Shown piece after piece: positions 12,683-22,471 of a stretch of DNA of 64,000 nucleotides. The notes beneath the pieces were generated by a model. That model searched no databases and had not been told where the DNA came from. It saw only the letters and a program-made list of their open reading frames with translations. The stretch covers positions 248,001 through 312,000 of the forward strand of contig NZ_BSND01000005.1 of NCBI RefSeq assembly GCF_030159795.1, written 5' to 3'. Numbering within the stretch: position 1 is the stretch's first letter; each line of letters starts with the position of its first letter. This DNA comes from Methylophaga thalassica. GTDB lineage: Bacteria > Pseudomonadota > Gammaproteobacteria > Nitrosococcales > Methylophagaceae. A program made the position numbers and the translations under genes.

Positions 12683-13341
12683 TATTTCTCATCCCTGAGA
12701 TAACGGTTATCGTCACGAATCACCCTGGGTACCAGGGTTCTTGGTTCAATGCTGACCGGTTCATACACCACGCGTTTCTTGTCTTCATCGTAACGCATCT
12801 CAACATTGCCAATAAGTGGGAAGTCTTTGCGAAACGGGTGGCCGACGAAGCCGTAGTCGGTCAAAATGCGACGTAAATCAGGATGACCTTCAAATAAAAT
12901 ACCAAACATATCAAAGGCTTCACGTTCATACCAATCTGCACACGCCCAGACACTTGTTACGCTGTCGACGAGGGGTTGTTCGGCAGCCAGTCTGACTTTT
13001 AGTCGTAAGCGTTGGTTATGTTTGATTGACTGCAACTGATAAACCACAGCAAAGCGATAACCATCCGTCACCGGTTCTGCATGACCCAATCCATCTACAG
13101 CCCGGCTAAAGCCAAACTCTGTTGATTGTTTCGTTTCCCAACTGCTACCACCGTACTCTGAGTAATCCACTCCCGCCAAATCCATCAATTGCTCAAATTG
13201 ATAGTCGTCGCGTAGTGTTGTGCAAACGTTGATAAGGTGCTCTGCAGCCACATGCAAAGTGATTTCATCTCGAACCAGCTCACAGTCCAGCAAGGCTTCT
13301 GAAAAATCCTGTTCAAGTTTAGCTTTTAGGGTTTGCATCAT
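12682..13341 (-). CDS. nuoC: NADH-quinone oxidoreductase subunit C
   Basis: 30-kDa-type subunit of the Complex I peripheral arm, 219 residues. The family signature is seen in the second half: [24 protein letters not shown] followed by FRKDFPL. These residues contact NuoD and help to hold the connecting module. It begins 14 bp after nuoB and its stop overlaps the nuoD start by one base. It is not fused to nuoD. There is nothing unusual in its length. Confidence 0.96.
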   Translation of the reverse strand: MMQTLKAKLEQDFSEALLDCELVRDEITLHVAAEHLINVCTTLRDDYQFEQLMDLAGVDYSEYGGSSWETKQSTEFGFSRAVDGLGHAEPVTDGYRFAVVYQLQSIKHNQRLRLKVRLAAEQPLVDSVTSVWACADWYEREAFDMFGILFEGHPDLRRILTDYGFVGHPFRKDFPLIGNVEMRYDEDKKRVVYEPVSIEPRTLVPRVIRDDNRYLRDEK

Positions 13342-13355
13342 AAAACAGGTCGCTT

Positions 13356-13838
13356 TCAGGGTTGTCTGGCTATGGTATTAGTACGGTGAATTTTTTTCTG
13401 CAGTTGTAATATTCCGTACAGTAATGCCTCAGCCGTTGGGGGGCAGCCCGGAACATAGATATCTACGGGTACAATCCGGTCACAACCACGGACTACAGAA
13501 TAAGAGTAATGATAATAACCGCCGCCGTTAGCACAGGAACCCATTGAAATCACCCAGCGTGGTTCAGACATCTGGTCGTATACTTTACGAAGTGCCGGCG
13601 CCATTTTATTTACCAGTGTACCGGCAACGATCATTACATCAGATTGACGAGGACTGGCTCTGAATACAATGCCAAATCGGTCCAGATCATAACGTGCAGC
13701 ACCCGCGTGCATCATTTCCACAGCACAGCAGGCCAGGCCAAATGTCATTGGCCATAAGGATCCGGTTCTTGCCCAATTAATCAGCTTGTCAGCAGAGGTG
13801 GTGACAACGCCTTTTTCAAGAACACCTTCTATTCCCAT
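13356..13838 (-). CDS. nuoB: NADH-quinone oxidoreductase subunit B (cluster N2)
   Basis: Subunit that carries cluster N2, the last iron-sulfur centre before quinone. Counting from the start chosen here, the tandem cysteines Cys37-Cys38 lie in [11 protein letters not shown]. The other ligands are in [10 protein letters not shown] and [12 protein letters not shown]. The open frame extends further upstream to 13859. I place the start at 13838 because AAGGAG lies about 7 bases before it and because 160 residues beginning [10 protein letters not shown] is the family form. With this start the gene overlaps the end of nuoA by 10 bp. Confidence 0.96.
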   Translation of the reverse strand: MGIEGVLEKGVVTTSADKLINWARTGSLWPMTFGLACCAVEMMHAGAARYDLDRFGIVFRASPRQSDVMIVAGTLVNKMAPALRKVYDQMSEPRWVISMGSCANGGGYYHYSYSVVRGCDRIVPVDIYVPGCPPTAEALLYGILQLQKKIHRTNTIARQP

Positions 13839-14185
13839 TCCAGCGCTCCTTTTTTCCACTCATACACAAACCCAACCACCAGAATACCCAGAAATAAGAA
13901 CATGGCTAGGAGTCCGAATACACCGATCTCATCTAATACGATGGCCCAGGGGAACAGGAATGCGATTTCTAAATCGAAGATAATAAAGAGAATAGCGACG
14001 AGATAATAACGAACATCAAACTTCATGTGAGCATCTTCAAAAGGCTCGAACCCACATTCATACGCTGAGCGTTTTTCACTATCCGGATGACGAGGTCCTA
14101 ATACAAAACCAGCCAGCAATGGCAGAACACCAAAGCCGATGCCGATAATGATAAACAACAAAATCGGGAGATAATTCTCCAGCAT
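13829..14185 (-). CDS. nuoA: NADH-quinone oxidoreductase subunit A
   Basis: First gene of the nuo operon, encoding a three-helix membrane subunit of about 118 residues. The conserved loop [21 protein letters not shown] is present, with the cysteine that lies near the quinone channel. The frame is open upstream to 14221. I choose the start at 14183-14185 because AAGGA stands about 8 bases before it and because family members begin at this point ([10 protein letters not shown]). The operon promoter should lie upstream of it in 14186-14475. The gene's end overlaps nuoB. Confidence 0.95.
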   Translation of the reverse strand: MLENYLPILLFIIIGIGFGVLPLLAGFVLGPRHPDSEKRSAYECGFEPFEDAHMKFDVRYYLVAILFIIFDLEIAFLFPWAIVLDEIGVFGLLAMFLFLGILVVGFVYEWKKGALEWE

Positions 14186-14475
14186 GCTGCGCTTCCTTAC
14201 GATGTCTCGACAACTCAGCATGAGGGACTTGCGTCACTGCTCATGCCCCTGATTGCATTATCAACTATGACCGCAATCATCAGGATTGATACTACACACT
14301 AAAAACGCTGATGAGAAGTCACAATATTTGATAAATAACGATTTTTACCAAGCTTATGAGACTGGACAGAACTGAATAGATTGTGCTCGAATATGCCTTA
14401 CTTTGATTTGAGCAATGCTCAACTCCCAACAAACCAATGTCTCAGATAAAAAAACAATAAGGTGCATCATTTCAG
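14186..14475. other. Divergent intergenic region between nuoA and the hybrid kinase
   Basis: This 290-base gap separates the minus-strand nuo operon from the plus-strand sensor kinase, so it should hold both promoters. The sequence is A+T-rich around 14310-14350, which would suit promoter DNA. I do not see a sigma-70 site close enough to consensus to name, nor a clear operator or small gene. No terminator-like hairpin is visible. Confidence 0.5.
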
Positions 14476-17115
14476 GTGAATAAGAATAAGTGGTTAAGTA
14501 CACCTGTTGTGGTAGCGATCATCATTTTATTAGCGGCTTTAATAGCCGCTGGTGTGGCAGCTTCGCATTTATTCTCACTGATTCAGGAGGATGTCACGTC
14601 ACGTCTAAATACGGCATTAGTTACCTCCATTAACAGAGTCAAACAATCTTTCACCAATCACCAGCGAAATAGTGTTTATTGGGCAGAGAATACCGTTATT
14701 CAGCAAATCGCTTTATTAGCTAATAAACATGAAAACAGAGCGATGCAGCAGGATTTATATCAACTCGTTGATGGCAGTCTGAAAGCAACGATCACCAATG
14801 AAGGTTACCGAGACTACAAATTATTTAACCTCAACGGTGAGTTGATTTTGTCAGGCATCAGCGGTTTCGCAAAGCCTGAACAGAATATTACCCTGCCAGA
14901 TAATATTCTTGCTGCATTATCGAAAAAGGATGTCTATACCTCTCATCCATTTATGCCTTCATCCCTATGGCAATCAACATTACGGCATCAATATCCCTTA
15001 CCAACCATGTTATTTATTGCTCCTATCCATGATTGGGCGGGAAAAACAGTCGCTTTTTTTGCGTTTGAAATTAATCCAGACAAGCTGTTTAACCCAGCTT
15101 TTCATGAAAATCAGGTCGGACAAACCGGTCAAGCCTATGCCATAGATGAACAAGGGCGGATGCTGACCCAAAGTAAATTTACTAACCAATTAATTCGTGC
15201 AGGATTAATCGATGCTTCGAATCCGCTCACTGAGTTGAAACTCGAAGTCCGTGACCCCGGTTTTGATTTACTGGAGTCACCCGACAAAAAAGTGAAAAGC
15301 CCTATGCCATTGACACTGATGGCTAAGTCCCTGACTCAGCATAAAACTGGGGTCAACCTGAAGGGCTATCGTGATTATCGTGGCGTCAAAGTCATCGGCA
15401 GCTGGCGCTGGGATGAGCAACTCAATATGGGGATTGTCACAGAAACAGAGGTTTCCGAAGTATACAAACTATACCGTTCGCTGTTATTCAGCGTCATTGT
15501 CAGTATTGTATTTATCATTTTTATGACGGCATTTGGTACCTATTTCTATCGCCGTTCCACCCAGCAACAAATTGTCTCACTGCAACAACGAGATGCCATT
15601 ATTAAACAAACAGATGATGGTTTTGTCACCATCGATGATCAGGGAAGAATCACCATGGTCAATCCCGCCATCTGTTTGCTATTTGGCTATCAGGAAGCCG
15701 AATTGATTGGTCAGCCGGTATCCATTTTAATAGATGAAGAACAGCGACATAAACATGATAATTATCTGAAACAAGCTGATATACATGAACCGAAAATTAT
15801 TCATCGGACCCGCTCATTATCAGCGAGCAGGAAAGATGGTAGTCAATTTCCGATTGAACTCAATGTCAGCCCGATGCAGTTTGGCCATCGTAAATTTTAT
15901 ATCGGCGTGATTCGTGATATTTCTGAACGTTATCAATATCAGCAAGAACTGATCAAAGCCATGCAGCAGGCTGAACATGCTAATCAGGCTAAAAGTGAGT
16001 TTCTTGCCAAGATGAGTCATGAGCTGAGAACACCGCTCAATGCCATTATCGGTTTCTCTCAGCTGTTACAGATGGATAAGTTAAATGATGATCAACGCGA
16101 ATCGGTCAGTATGATTGAAAGCTCAGGTAATCATTTGCTGTCATTAATCAATGAGGTGCTTGACCTGTCACGTATAGAGAGTGGTCATATGTCAGTCTCA
16201 GTGGAAGATGTCGAACTAAAACCACTCATCGAACATATTTTACCTTTCATTCATAATCAACTTAGTGCGCTTGATTTACGTATTACCGAAAGTTATCCAA
16301 AACAAGCCTCTTCTCTATTTGTCCGTGCCGACCACATTAAATTAAAACAGGTATTGCTTAACCTATTATCCAATGCGGCAAAATACAATAAGCCTAATGG
16401 AAGTATAGAAATTATTGTCAGCCATACGGATAGTGACTCGATACGCATTGCTATCAAAGACACGGGCTACGGTATTGATGAAAATTTACAGCAACGTCTT
16501 TTCGAGCCCTTTGACCGTCTTGATAAAGACACCTCTGATATACAGGGAACAGGAATAGGGCTGGTTATTAGCCGTGAACTGATTAAGCTAATGAATGGAC
16601 GTTTTGGCTTTGACAGCAAGCGAGATATAGGATCGACATTCTGGATAGAGCTTCAGCGCTCATCCGTCAACAATAGCTCGATATTATCAGCTGCAAATAA
16701 CCAGTCTGATCAATTGGATGGTGAGCAGACTCAGCATATCAAAGTGTTATGTATAGAAGACAATCCTACCAACTTAAACCTGATGCAGCGGTTTTTTAGA
16801 CAGTACTCGCAATTTGTTTTGTTAACCGCCGCCGATGCAGAATCAGGATTAGAAATAGCCAGACAATTTGAGCCTCAAGTTATTCTGATGGATATTAACT
16901 TACCAGGCAAAAATGGCTTCGAGGCATTAAAAGACCTGAAACGTTCTGCCATCACTCGTGATATCAAAACAATTGCGTTAAGTGCTAACGCCATGCGAGA
17001 AGACATTGATAGAGGCCTGAAAGCGGGTTTTGATTATTATCTGACTAAACCGCTTAACTTTGAACTGTTAATTGAAACTATCAACCAAGCTATAGAAAAA
17101 GCTATCAAACACTAA
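14476..17115 (+). CDS. Hybrid sensor histidine kinase with PAS and receiver domains
   Basis: Inner-membrane hybrid sensor of 879 residues starting with GTG. Helix one is near residues 10-35. It is followed by a periplasmic sensor region of about 300 residues that looks like a double-Cache fold, and helix two is near 335-357. A PAS domain covers about 370-490. The H-box SHELRTPLNAIIGF has the phospho-acceptor His515. N-box (LLNLLSNAAKYN), G1 (DTGYGID) and G2 (GTGIGLVIS) motifs show an intact ATPase domain. The C-terminal receiver keeps Asp806 (VILMDINLPG) and Lys858 (YLTKPLN). No separate response regulator or output gene is adjacent, so its target is unknown. It lies between nuo and the EPS genes and points towards the convergent phosphomannomutase gene. 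A role in EPS control is only a guess. The ribosome site is weak (AAGG about 13 bases upstream). Confidence 0.92.
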   Translation: MNKNKWLSTPVVVAIIILLAALIAAGVAASHLFSLIQEDVTSRLNTALVTSINRVKQSFTNHQRNSVYWAENTVIQQIALLANKHENRAMQQDLYQLVDGSLKATITNEGYRDYKLFNLNGELILSGISGFAKPEQNITLPDNILAALSKKDVYTSHPFMPSSLWQSTLRHQYPLPTMLFIAPIHDWAGKTVAFFAFEINPDKLFNPAFHENQVGQTGQAYAIDEQGRMLTQSKFTNQLIRAGLIDASNPLTELKLEVRDPGFDLLESPDKKVKSPMPLTLMAKSLTQHKTGVNLKGYRDYRGVKVIGSWRWDEQLNMGIVTETEVSEVYKLYRSLLFSVIVSIVFIIFMTAFGTYFYRRSTQQQIVSLQQRDAIIKQTDDGFVTIDDQGRITMVNPAICLLFGYQEAELIGQPVSILIDEEQRHKHDNYLKQADIHEPKIIHRTRSLSASRKDGSQFPIELNVSPMQFGHRKFYIGVIRDISERYQYQQELIKAMQQAEHANQAKSEFLAKMSHELRTPLNAIIGFSQLLQMDKLNDDQRESVSMIESSGNHLLSLINEVLDLSRIESGHMSVSVEDVELKPLIEHILPFIHNQLSALDLRITESYPKQASSLFVRADHIKLKQVLLNLLSNAAKYNKPNGSIEIIVSHTDSDSIRIAIKDTGYGIDENLQQRLFEPFDRLDKDTSDIQGTGIGLVISRELIKLMNGRFGFDSKRDIGSTFWIELQRSSVNNSSILSAANNQSDQLDGEQTQHIKVLCIEDNPTNLNLMQRFFRQYSQFVLLTAADAESGLEIARQFEPQVILMDINLPGKNGFEALKDLKRSAITRDIKTIALSANAMREDIDRGLKAGFDYYLTKPLNFELLIETINQAIEKAIKH

Positions 17116-17146
17116 GCTCAGTTGAGTCACCCTAAACAGGTATAAG

Positions 17147-18634
17147 TTAAACTGACCCGGCCCAAAGTTGTATGGCGTCTAAAGCCTGCTGGTTTAACGC
17201 TATTGCACGTTTTTCGTGATTGGCTTCAATGTAACAACGGAGTTCCGGGGCATTGCCAGAGGGCCGAATGTGAATGATTTCATCATCAGCAAAAGACATT
17301 CTCACACCATCGGTTGTATCAACAGCTTTGACCTCACCCATGAATGGGAATAGCTGTTTAACCTGCTCTCGACTCAGCTCATTATCAGGTAATAATGTTT
17401 CAAGCAGTAAACGACTTTTTTCCAGTGCGAAGTTTTTCAGTCGATCACTACTGGTGTAAATCGCTGGCATAGAAGAATTCAGTTCAGACACGCTCTGTTG
17501 TCGTTGTTTGGCCAATAACAACACGCTTAAAATAACAATAACCGCATCCCTTGTAGGCAAAGGGCTTAATGTATTTCCTGCTAATTCAATGGCTGATTGC
17601 TGTAAAAAACCACCATTGGCTTCATAACCCACAATACGTTTTTTTGATTCTGCGACGGCCGTTTGCATGGCTGAAATAACATAAGGTGAACCTATTCGGG
17701 TACGTATGACCTGCTCAAAAAAGTCAGCATTGACAGCGGAGTTGCTGCTTACAGGGGTCACGACAATATCAGCAGCAAGATAGATCGCCGTTAACAAACC
17801 GACAATATCACCTCTAAGCCAACGCCCCTTTTCATCACTGATAAGCGGTCGATCACTATCACCATCCGTGGACACAATCGCATCCAGCTCATGTTTAGAA
17901 GCCCATTGTTGAGCAAGTTGAACATCTTCAGGACGAATCGCTTCAGTATCCACTGATACAAATTGATCACTTCGCCCGAGACAAATAGTGTTTGCACCTA
18001 GCACAGATAAAATCTGTTGAAGTAAATCCCTACCCACAGCAGAATGCTGGTAAATACCAATAGTCATGCCTGACAAGCAATTTTCTGGGAAAAAATGTGA
18101 GAAGCGTTCGATATAGAGCGTTTCAGCTAATAAAGATGGCTCAGCGAAAACATCATCTTGTTTGATAAACTGACCGTCGTTATTAAACAACTCATCAGGA
18201 ATATCAACAAACTGTTGTTTTATGGCTTGTTCATCCGCCTGCAGTATTTCCCCAGTCGGCAAATTAAATTTCATGCCATTGCGGTCATCGGGGATATGAC
18301 TTCCGGTCACCATAATGGTCGGCATTTTATGTTGGATACCGTACAAAGCAACCGCTGGCGACGGAATAAACCCCAGGTTAACGGGACGTAAACCATAATA
18401 CTGGCAGGCTTTAGCCACGGCATTCATAATACGCGGACTGCTTAACCTCAGATCGCCACCAATACCGAACTCATCACCTGTTTGAATCTGATTACCAGCT
18501 ATCAGATGCTGCAAGAATGCTGCGGTATAAGCAAAACAAACACGATCTGTCATATCAGTAACGAGACCACGGGTACCACTGGTACCAAATTTGACGCCCG
18601 AATCTGACATCAATTGTTCAATATGAATTTTCAT
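17147..18634 (-). CDS. Phosphomannomutase / phosphoglucomutase family protein
   Basis: Alpha-D-phosphohexomutase of 495 residues, probably converting mannose-6-phosphate to mannose-1-phosphate for GDP-mannose synthesis. Visible motifs are the N-terminal GTSGTRG, the phosphoserine loop TGSHIPDDRNG (Ser112) in place of the more common TASHNP, the metal loop STDGDSDRP, the sugar loop YEANGGFL and the phosphate-binding RPSGNAPELR near the C-terminus. It lies 9 bp after manC, which supports the mannose route. A phosphoglucomutase activity cannot be excluded from sequence. It is the last gene of the minus-strand EPS run and converges with the sensor kinase. I see no clear terminator in the 31 bases between them. 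Confidence 0.88.
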   Translation of the reverse strand: MKIHIEQLMSDSGVKFGTSGTRGLVTDMTDRVCFAYTAAFLQHLIAGNQIQTGDEFGIGGDLRLSSPRIMNAVAKACQYYGLRPVNLGFIPSPAVALYGIQHKMPTIMVTGSHIPDDRNGMKFNLPTGEILQADEQAIKQQFVDIPDELFNNDGQFIKQDDVFAEPSLLAETLYIERFSHFFPENCLSGMTIGIYQHSAVGRDLLQQILSVLGANTICLGRSDQFVSVDTEAIRPEDVQLAQQWASKHELDAIVSTDGDSDRPLISDEKGRWLRGDIVGLLTAIYLAADIVVTPVSSNSAVNADFFEQVIRTRIGSPYVISAMQTAVAESKKRIVGYEANGGFLQQSAIELAGNTLSPLPTRDAVIVILSVLLLAKQRQQSVSELNSSMPAIYTSSDRLKNFALEKSRLLLETLLPDNELSREQVKQLFPFMGEVKAVDTTDGVRMSFADDEIIHIRPSGNAPELRCYIEANHEKRAIALNQQALDAIQLWAGSV

Positions 18635-18643
18635 CTGGATAGT

Positions 18644-20041
18644 TTAGTTGCGGTGGTAATTATCCTGGAAGCGAACAATATCGTCTTCACCAAGATAGCC
18701 ACCGGATTGAATTTCAATAATTTCTAAAGGCACTCGCCCCGGATTATGCAGTCGATGCTTTTGTCCGACAGGAATGAAAGTTGATTCATTTTCAGAAAGT
18801 AAGAAAACCTCATCATCTCTGGTTACTTCAGCCGTCCCCTGGACTACCACCCAATGCTCAGCACGATGATGATGCATTTGCAGAGAAAGTGACGCGCCCG
18901 GTTTTACTCGGATACGCTTGACCTGAAACCGTTCACCCAAATCAATAGAATCATAATATCCCCACGGGCGGTAACAAAGACGATGATTTTCAGCTTCAGG
19001 GCGTGATTGTGATTTGAGTTTGGCAACGATATCTTTGATATCCTGCGCCTGTGCTTTACTGGCGACCATCACCGCATCCGCCGTCTCTACAATTACCAGA
19101 TCTTCAACACCAATTGCAGAAACAAGTCGGTGCTCGCTATGAATATAAGCGTTTTTTACATTCTGTATTTCGACATCGCCTTTCAGCACATTATTGTTCT
19201 CATCCTGTTGTGAACACTCCCACAACGATGACCAGGAGCCGACATCATTCCAGCCAGCATCAAGCGGCACGACGACGGCCTTATTGGTTTTCTCCATCAA
19301 AGCATAATCAATGGAGTCCGATGGGCAGGCTTCAAAAGCGGTTTTATTCAAGCGAACAAAATCTAAATCCTGTTCACTTTGTGATACGGCTAAACGGCAT
19401 TTTTCAACGATATCAGGATTGAATTTGTTCATTTCTTCGAGCAATAGCGAAGCTTTGAACATAAACATCCCACTGTTCCAGTAATACTCGCCAGAGGCCA
19501 GGTATTGCTCAGCGGTTTCTAAATCCGGCTTTTCAACAAATTGTTTAACTGCAGAAATCGCCTCTTTTTCTTCAGCCTGTATATAGCCGTAACCTGTATG
19601 GGCACAATTCGGAACAATACCAAATGTCACTAAATTTCCCGCTAATGCTTGCTGTTCAGCGATTTTTATTGCTTGATGAAAGGCTTCAATATCCGCAATA
19701 ACATGATCAGCAGCCAAAACTAACAGTACCGGATCCTGTTCACGAGAAAGTGCTTGAAATGCAGCACTCACAATAGCAGGCGCTGTATTTCTACCAGCAG
19801 GCTCCAGTAAGATACTGGGAGATTCAATACCAATTTCTAGTAATTGCTCCGCCACCATAAACCGGTGACTCTCATTACATACCACTATAGGAGATGCACT
19901 ATCTAAACCTTTCAGTCTAAGAATAGTTTGTTGAAACATAGAGTCATCACCAAACAAATTCAAAAATTGTTTGGGTTTATGTTTACGTGAAAGTGGCCAC
20001 AAACGCGTACCACTTCCTCCAGACATTACAACAGGTATCAT
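18644..20041 (-). CDS. manC: Mannose-1-phosphate guanylyltransferase / mannose-6-phosphate isomerase (bifunctional)
   Basis: Cytosolic enzyme of 465 residues that makes GDP-mannose, the donor for mannose and derived sugars in EPS. The N-terminal nucleotidyltransferase has GGSGTRLWPLSRKHKPKQF near residues 8-26, then VLAADHVI, FVEKPDL and YYWNSGMF. From about residue 350 a cupin domain (KRIRVKPGASLSLQMHHHR, then HWVVVQG) is the type II isomerase module seen in AlgA/ManC/XanB proteins. It is followed by the phosphomannomutase gene, giving two steps of one pathway side by side. It lies 30 bp after prsT. Family and length are normal. Confidence 0.94.
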   Translation of the reverse strand: MIPVVMSGGSGTRLWPLSRKHKPKQFLNLFGDDSMFQQTILRLKGLDSASPIVVCNESHRFMVAEQLLEIGIESPSILLEPAGRNTAPAIVSAAFQALSREQDPVLLVLAADHVIADIEAFHQAIKIAEQQALAGNLVTFGIVPNCAHTGYGYIQAEEKEAISAVKQFVEKPDLETAEQYLASGEYYWNSGMFMFKASLLLEEMNKFNPDIVEKCRLAVSQSEQDLDFVRLNKTAFEACPSDSIDYALMEKTNKAVVVPLDAGWNDVGSWSSLWECSQQDENNNVLKGDVEIQNVKNAYIHSEHRLVSAIGVEDLVIVETADAVMVASKAQAQDIKDIVAKLKSQSRPEAENHRLCYRPWGYYDSIDLGERFQVKRIRVKPGASLSLQMHHHRAEHWVVVQGTAEVTRDDEVFLLSENESTFIPVGQKHRLHNPGRVPLEIIEIQSGGYLGEDDIVRFQDNYHRN

Positions 20042-20071
20042 TTAAAATTCCGCTTTAACAAGTTAATAGCT

Positions 20072-22462
20072 TTAGTTATCTAGTGCACTCAATGCCGTGT
20101 CAATATCGGCCATTAAAGTACTATCATTATCTTGTGATGCTTGTTGCTTAGCCGTGTTCAGATATTGTCTGGCTAAATCATTATTGCCCTGTTTCGCATG
20201 TAAAACACCGAGGTGATAATTAAATACCGCAACATTCGGCTCTAATGAAACCGCCTGTTCCAGCACGGGTTTTGCTTCATCGAGCTTATTCAGTTTTACA
20301 TTGACCCAACCATAACTATCCAGAAAATAAGGTTGTGTTGAAGACTTAAAGCGTTGGGTGATTTCCAACGCACGGTTTAAGTTTTCTGGCGACTCAAACC
20401 GATCGGTTAATAAGCTGGCTAAATTATTAGCAGCAATATCCACATTATTATTCTTTTTCAGAATTGCATCATACAAATTACGTGCTTCACCATAATTACC
20501 CCGCGACTCTTCAATAGAAGCCAGTTGTAGTGAAAAACGGATATTGTCATCTATATTATCAACTGCTTGTTTCAATACCTTTGCAGCGTCATTTAATTTG
20601 TCATTACGTAAGTAATAATCTGTTAAGAGCGAGTAACCCAGCGTCCAGTTTTTCTGTTCAGCAATTTTTTTCTCAAGAATACTGACAGCCTGTTCCGCTT
20701 TGTCGACCCTAAAGTAGTGAATAGCCAGAGTGGCATAACCATTCATCGAATTAGGGTATTTTTGGTTGAAATTGTTCAAATAACTTTCTAGTTGTTCATT
20801 TTCATCCAATGCTTCCATACTGGTAGCCAGTCCCTGCATTGCACGACTTGAATTAGGTTCCAACTCAAGACCAGCTTCATACTCGGCCTTGGCAAGCGCG
20901 TAGTCACCCTGCCCTTCGTATAACTGTCCAGATAATAAATGAGAAAGCAAGGTATCACCTTGCTGGTCTTTAAGAAGGTCAATGGTTTCAATGCCTGCTT
21001 TCCAGTCTTTCTTAAGAATTCTGACCTCTGTCAGTTGTTGCAGCAATGTAGCGTTGGTCGGATTTTTGTCTAAAGCCGTCACCAAAACTTGTTCAGCCTT
21101 ATCGTAATTACTTTCTTGAACCAACATACTCGATACTGTTAATGCAGCAGTTGCGTTATAAGGGTTGGCTGCTAAAGCTTGTCGGAAGCTGTCTTCTGCC
21201 AGAGCTTCAGAACCTTGTTTCTGATAGGCTTGTGCAAGTAGTATCATAGCTTCATCTGAATCAGGCGAGTTTCTTAATACGGTTCTTAAATCCGTGACAG
21301 CCTGATCATACTTTTGATCGATTAAGTCCAGTTTGGCTCTAACCAACAATGCACCACTTTCCTCAGGAGCAACATCAAGAACCGCCTGTGCTAATTCACG
21401 TGCCTTGTTGAAATCCTGCTTTGACGCGTAGTACGACGCTAACATCACCCGCGCCTTATTTCCGTTAATACCCTGTGGGTCTTCCTCAACAATACGGTTA
21501 AGTTCGCTGACAGAACCATCCACATCACCATTTTTATCTAACAAGGCCGCTTTAGCAAAACGCAAGTCATAGTTCTCGGGTGCGGCTTTAATCATCTCAT
21601 CCAGTTTAGTGAGTGCTTCTTGAGGATTTTTCTGATTAATTAGTCCCAGTAAAAATTGCTGAGCTTCAGCGTCATCAGGATGTATTTTCAGGAAAGACTG
21701 TAAAATGTTTAGCGCATCGTCATATCTATCCAACTGTGAGACTAAAAGTTTAGCGTAAGACAATACCACTTCGCGTTCATCAGGCTTTCGCTCTAAAATC
21801 TCTTCATAGACATTAGCCATACCCTTGTAGTCTTTCATTTCGTTATAAAGACTTAATTCGATTAACCGCAACGACAGATCTTCAGGATATTTTTCAACAG
21901 CCTCTTGAGCTTTTGCCAGTGCGGCAGGTAACTGACCTTTGTCTTTCATGATTAAAACTTCTAAAGACAGAATGTCTTTATGATCAGGATAATCTTTTGC
22001 TACTTCAGCAAGCAGTTTGGATGCTTCATCAAACTTCTGCTCCTTAGCCAGGATAGAGGCTTTGAGAATTCGACCATCAAAACTCTTAGGTTTTAAAGAC
22101 AGCGCTTTGTCGGCTCTGGTCATCGCTTCATCGAGTTTACCGCCCAGCAGGTAAAGTCTTCCAAGTTTAATCTGAGCATCTGCATGGTTGGGGTCCAGCT
22201 GTTCAACCGTGGTCAGATTAGCAAACATTTGCTTCCAGTTTTTGCTTTGCTCATCTAACAGGGCTAATCGATAGTAAGGTTCTGCTTGTCGGGGATCAAT
22301 CTGAATAGCATTTTTATATTCTAACCGAGCTTTGTCATAATTCCCGTTATCAAAAAACTCGTTACCACTTTCAACATAATCCGCTGCACTATCAGCAGAA
22401 CTTCCACATCCCGCTGCCATCCCCAGCATCAATACCAGCAATAAACCTTTACTCGCTTTCAT
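20072..22462 (-). CDS. prsT: PEP-CTERM/exosortase system TPR-repeat lipoprotein PrsT
   Basis: Predicted lipoprotein of 796 residues made almost wholly of tetratricopeptide repeats. The N-terminus is a short lipoprotein signal with the lipobox GMAAGC (Cys19). The rest is a regular series of helix pairs with the usual A/Y/L/P spacing (for example ARLEYKNAIQIDPRQAEPYY). Long TPR lipoproteins of this kind next to exosortase genes are called PrsT; their role in EPS or surface-protein export is inferred from co-occurrence. It lies 9 bp after the exosortase gene and before manC. It is somewhat shorter than some PrsT proteins, but no break is visible. Confidence 0.87.
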   Translation of the reverse strand: MKASKGLLLVLMLGMAAGCGSSADSAADYVESGNEFFDNGNYDKARLEYKNAIQIDPRQAEPYYRLALLDEQSKNWKQMFANLTTVEQLDPNHADAQIKLGRLYLLGGKLDEAMTRADKALSLKPKSFDGRILKASILAKEQKFDEASKLLAEVAKDYPDHKDILSLEVLIMKDKGQLPAALAKAQEAVEKYPEDLSLRLIELSLYNEMKDYKGMANVYEEILERKPDEREVVLSYAKLLVSQLDRYDDALNILQSFLKIHPDDAEAQQFLLGLINQKNPQEALTKLDEMIKAAPENYDLRFAKAALLDKNGDVDGSVSELNRIVEEDPQGINGNKARVMLASYYASKQDFNKARELAQAVLDVAPEESGALLVRAKLDLIDQKYDQAVTDLRTVLRNSPDSDEAMILLAQAYQKQGSEALAEDSFRQALAANPYNATAALTVSSMLVQESNYDKAEQVLVTALDKNPTNATLLQQLTEVRILKKDWKAGIETIDLLKDQQGDTLLSHLLSGQLYEGQGDYALAKAEYEAGLELEPNSSRAMQGLATSMEALDENEQLESYLNNFNQKYPNSMNGYATLAIHYFRVDKAEQAVSILEKKIAEQKNWTLGYSLLTDYYLRNDKLNDAAKVLKQAVDNIDDNIRFSLQLASIEESRGNYGEARNLYDAILKKNNNVDIAANNLASLLTDRFESPENLNRALEITQRFKSSTQPYFLDSYGWVNVKLNKLDEAKPVLEQAVSLEPNVAVFNYHLGVLHAKQGNNDLARQYLNTAKQQASQDNDSTLMADIDTALSALDN

Positions 22463-22471
22463 ATCCCTACC

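Noticed and set aside
12682-13341. Fused nuoCD
   Set aside because: nuoC and nuoD have separate stop and start codons overlapping by one base.
14186-14475. Attachment-site copy of the tRNA-Leu 3' end at the far border of the EPS block
   Set aside because: I looked for the T-arm and acceptor sequence near nuoA and after 17115 and did not find a repeat; no integrase is present in the window.
17116-17146. Terminator between the sensor kinase and phosphomannomutase genes
   Set aside because: Only a 4-bp CTCA/TGAG pairing is possible and there is no U-tract.
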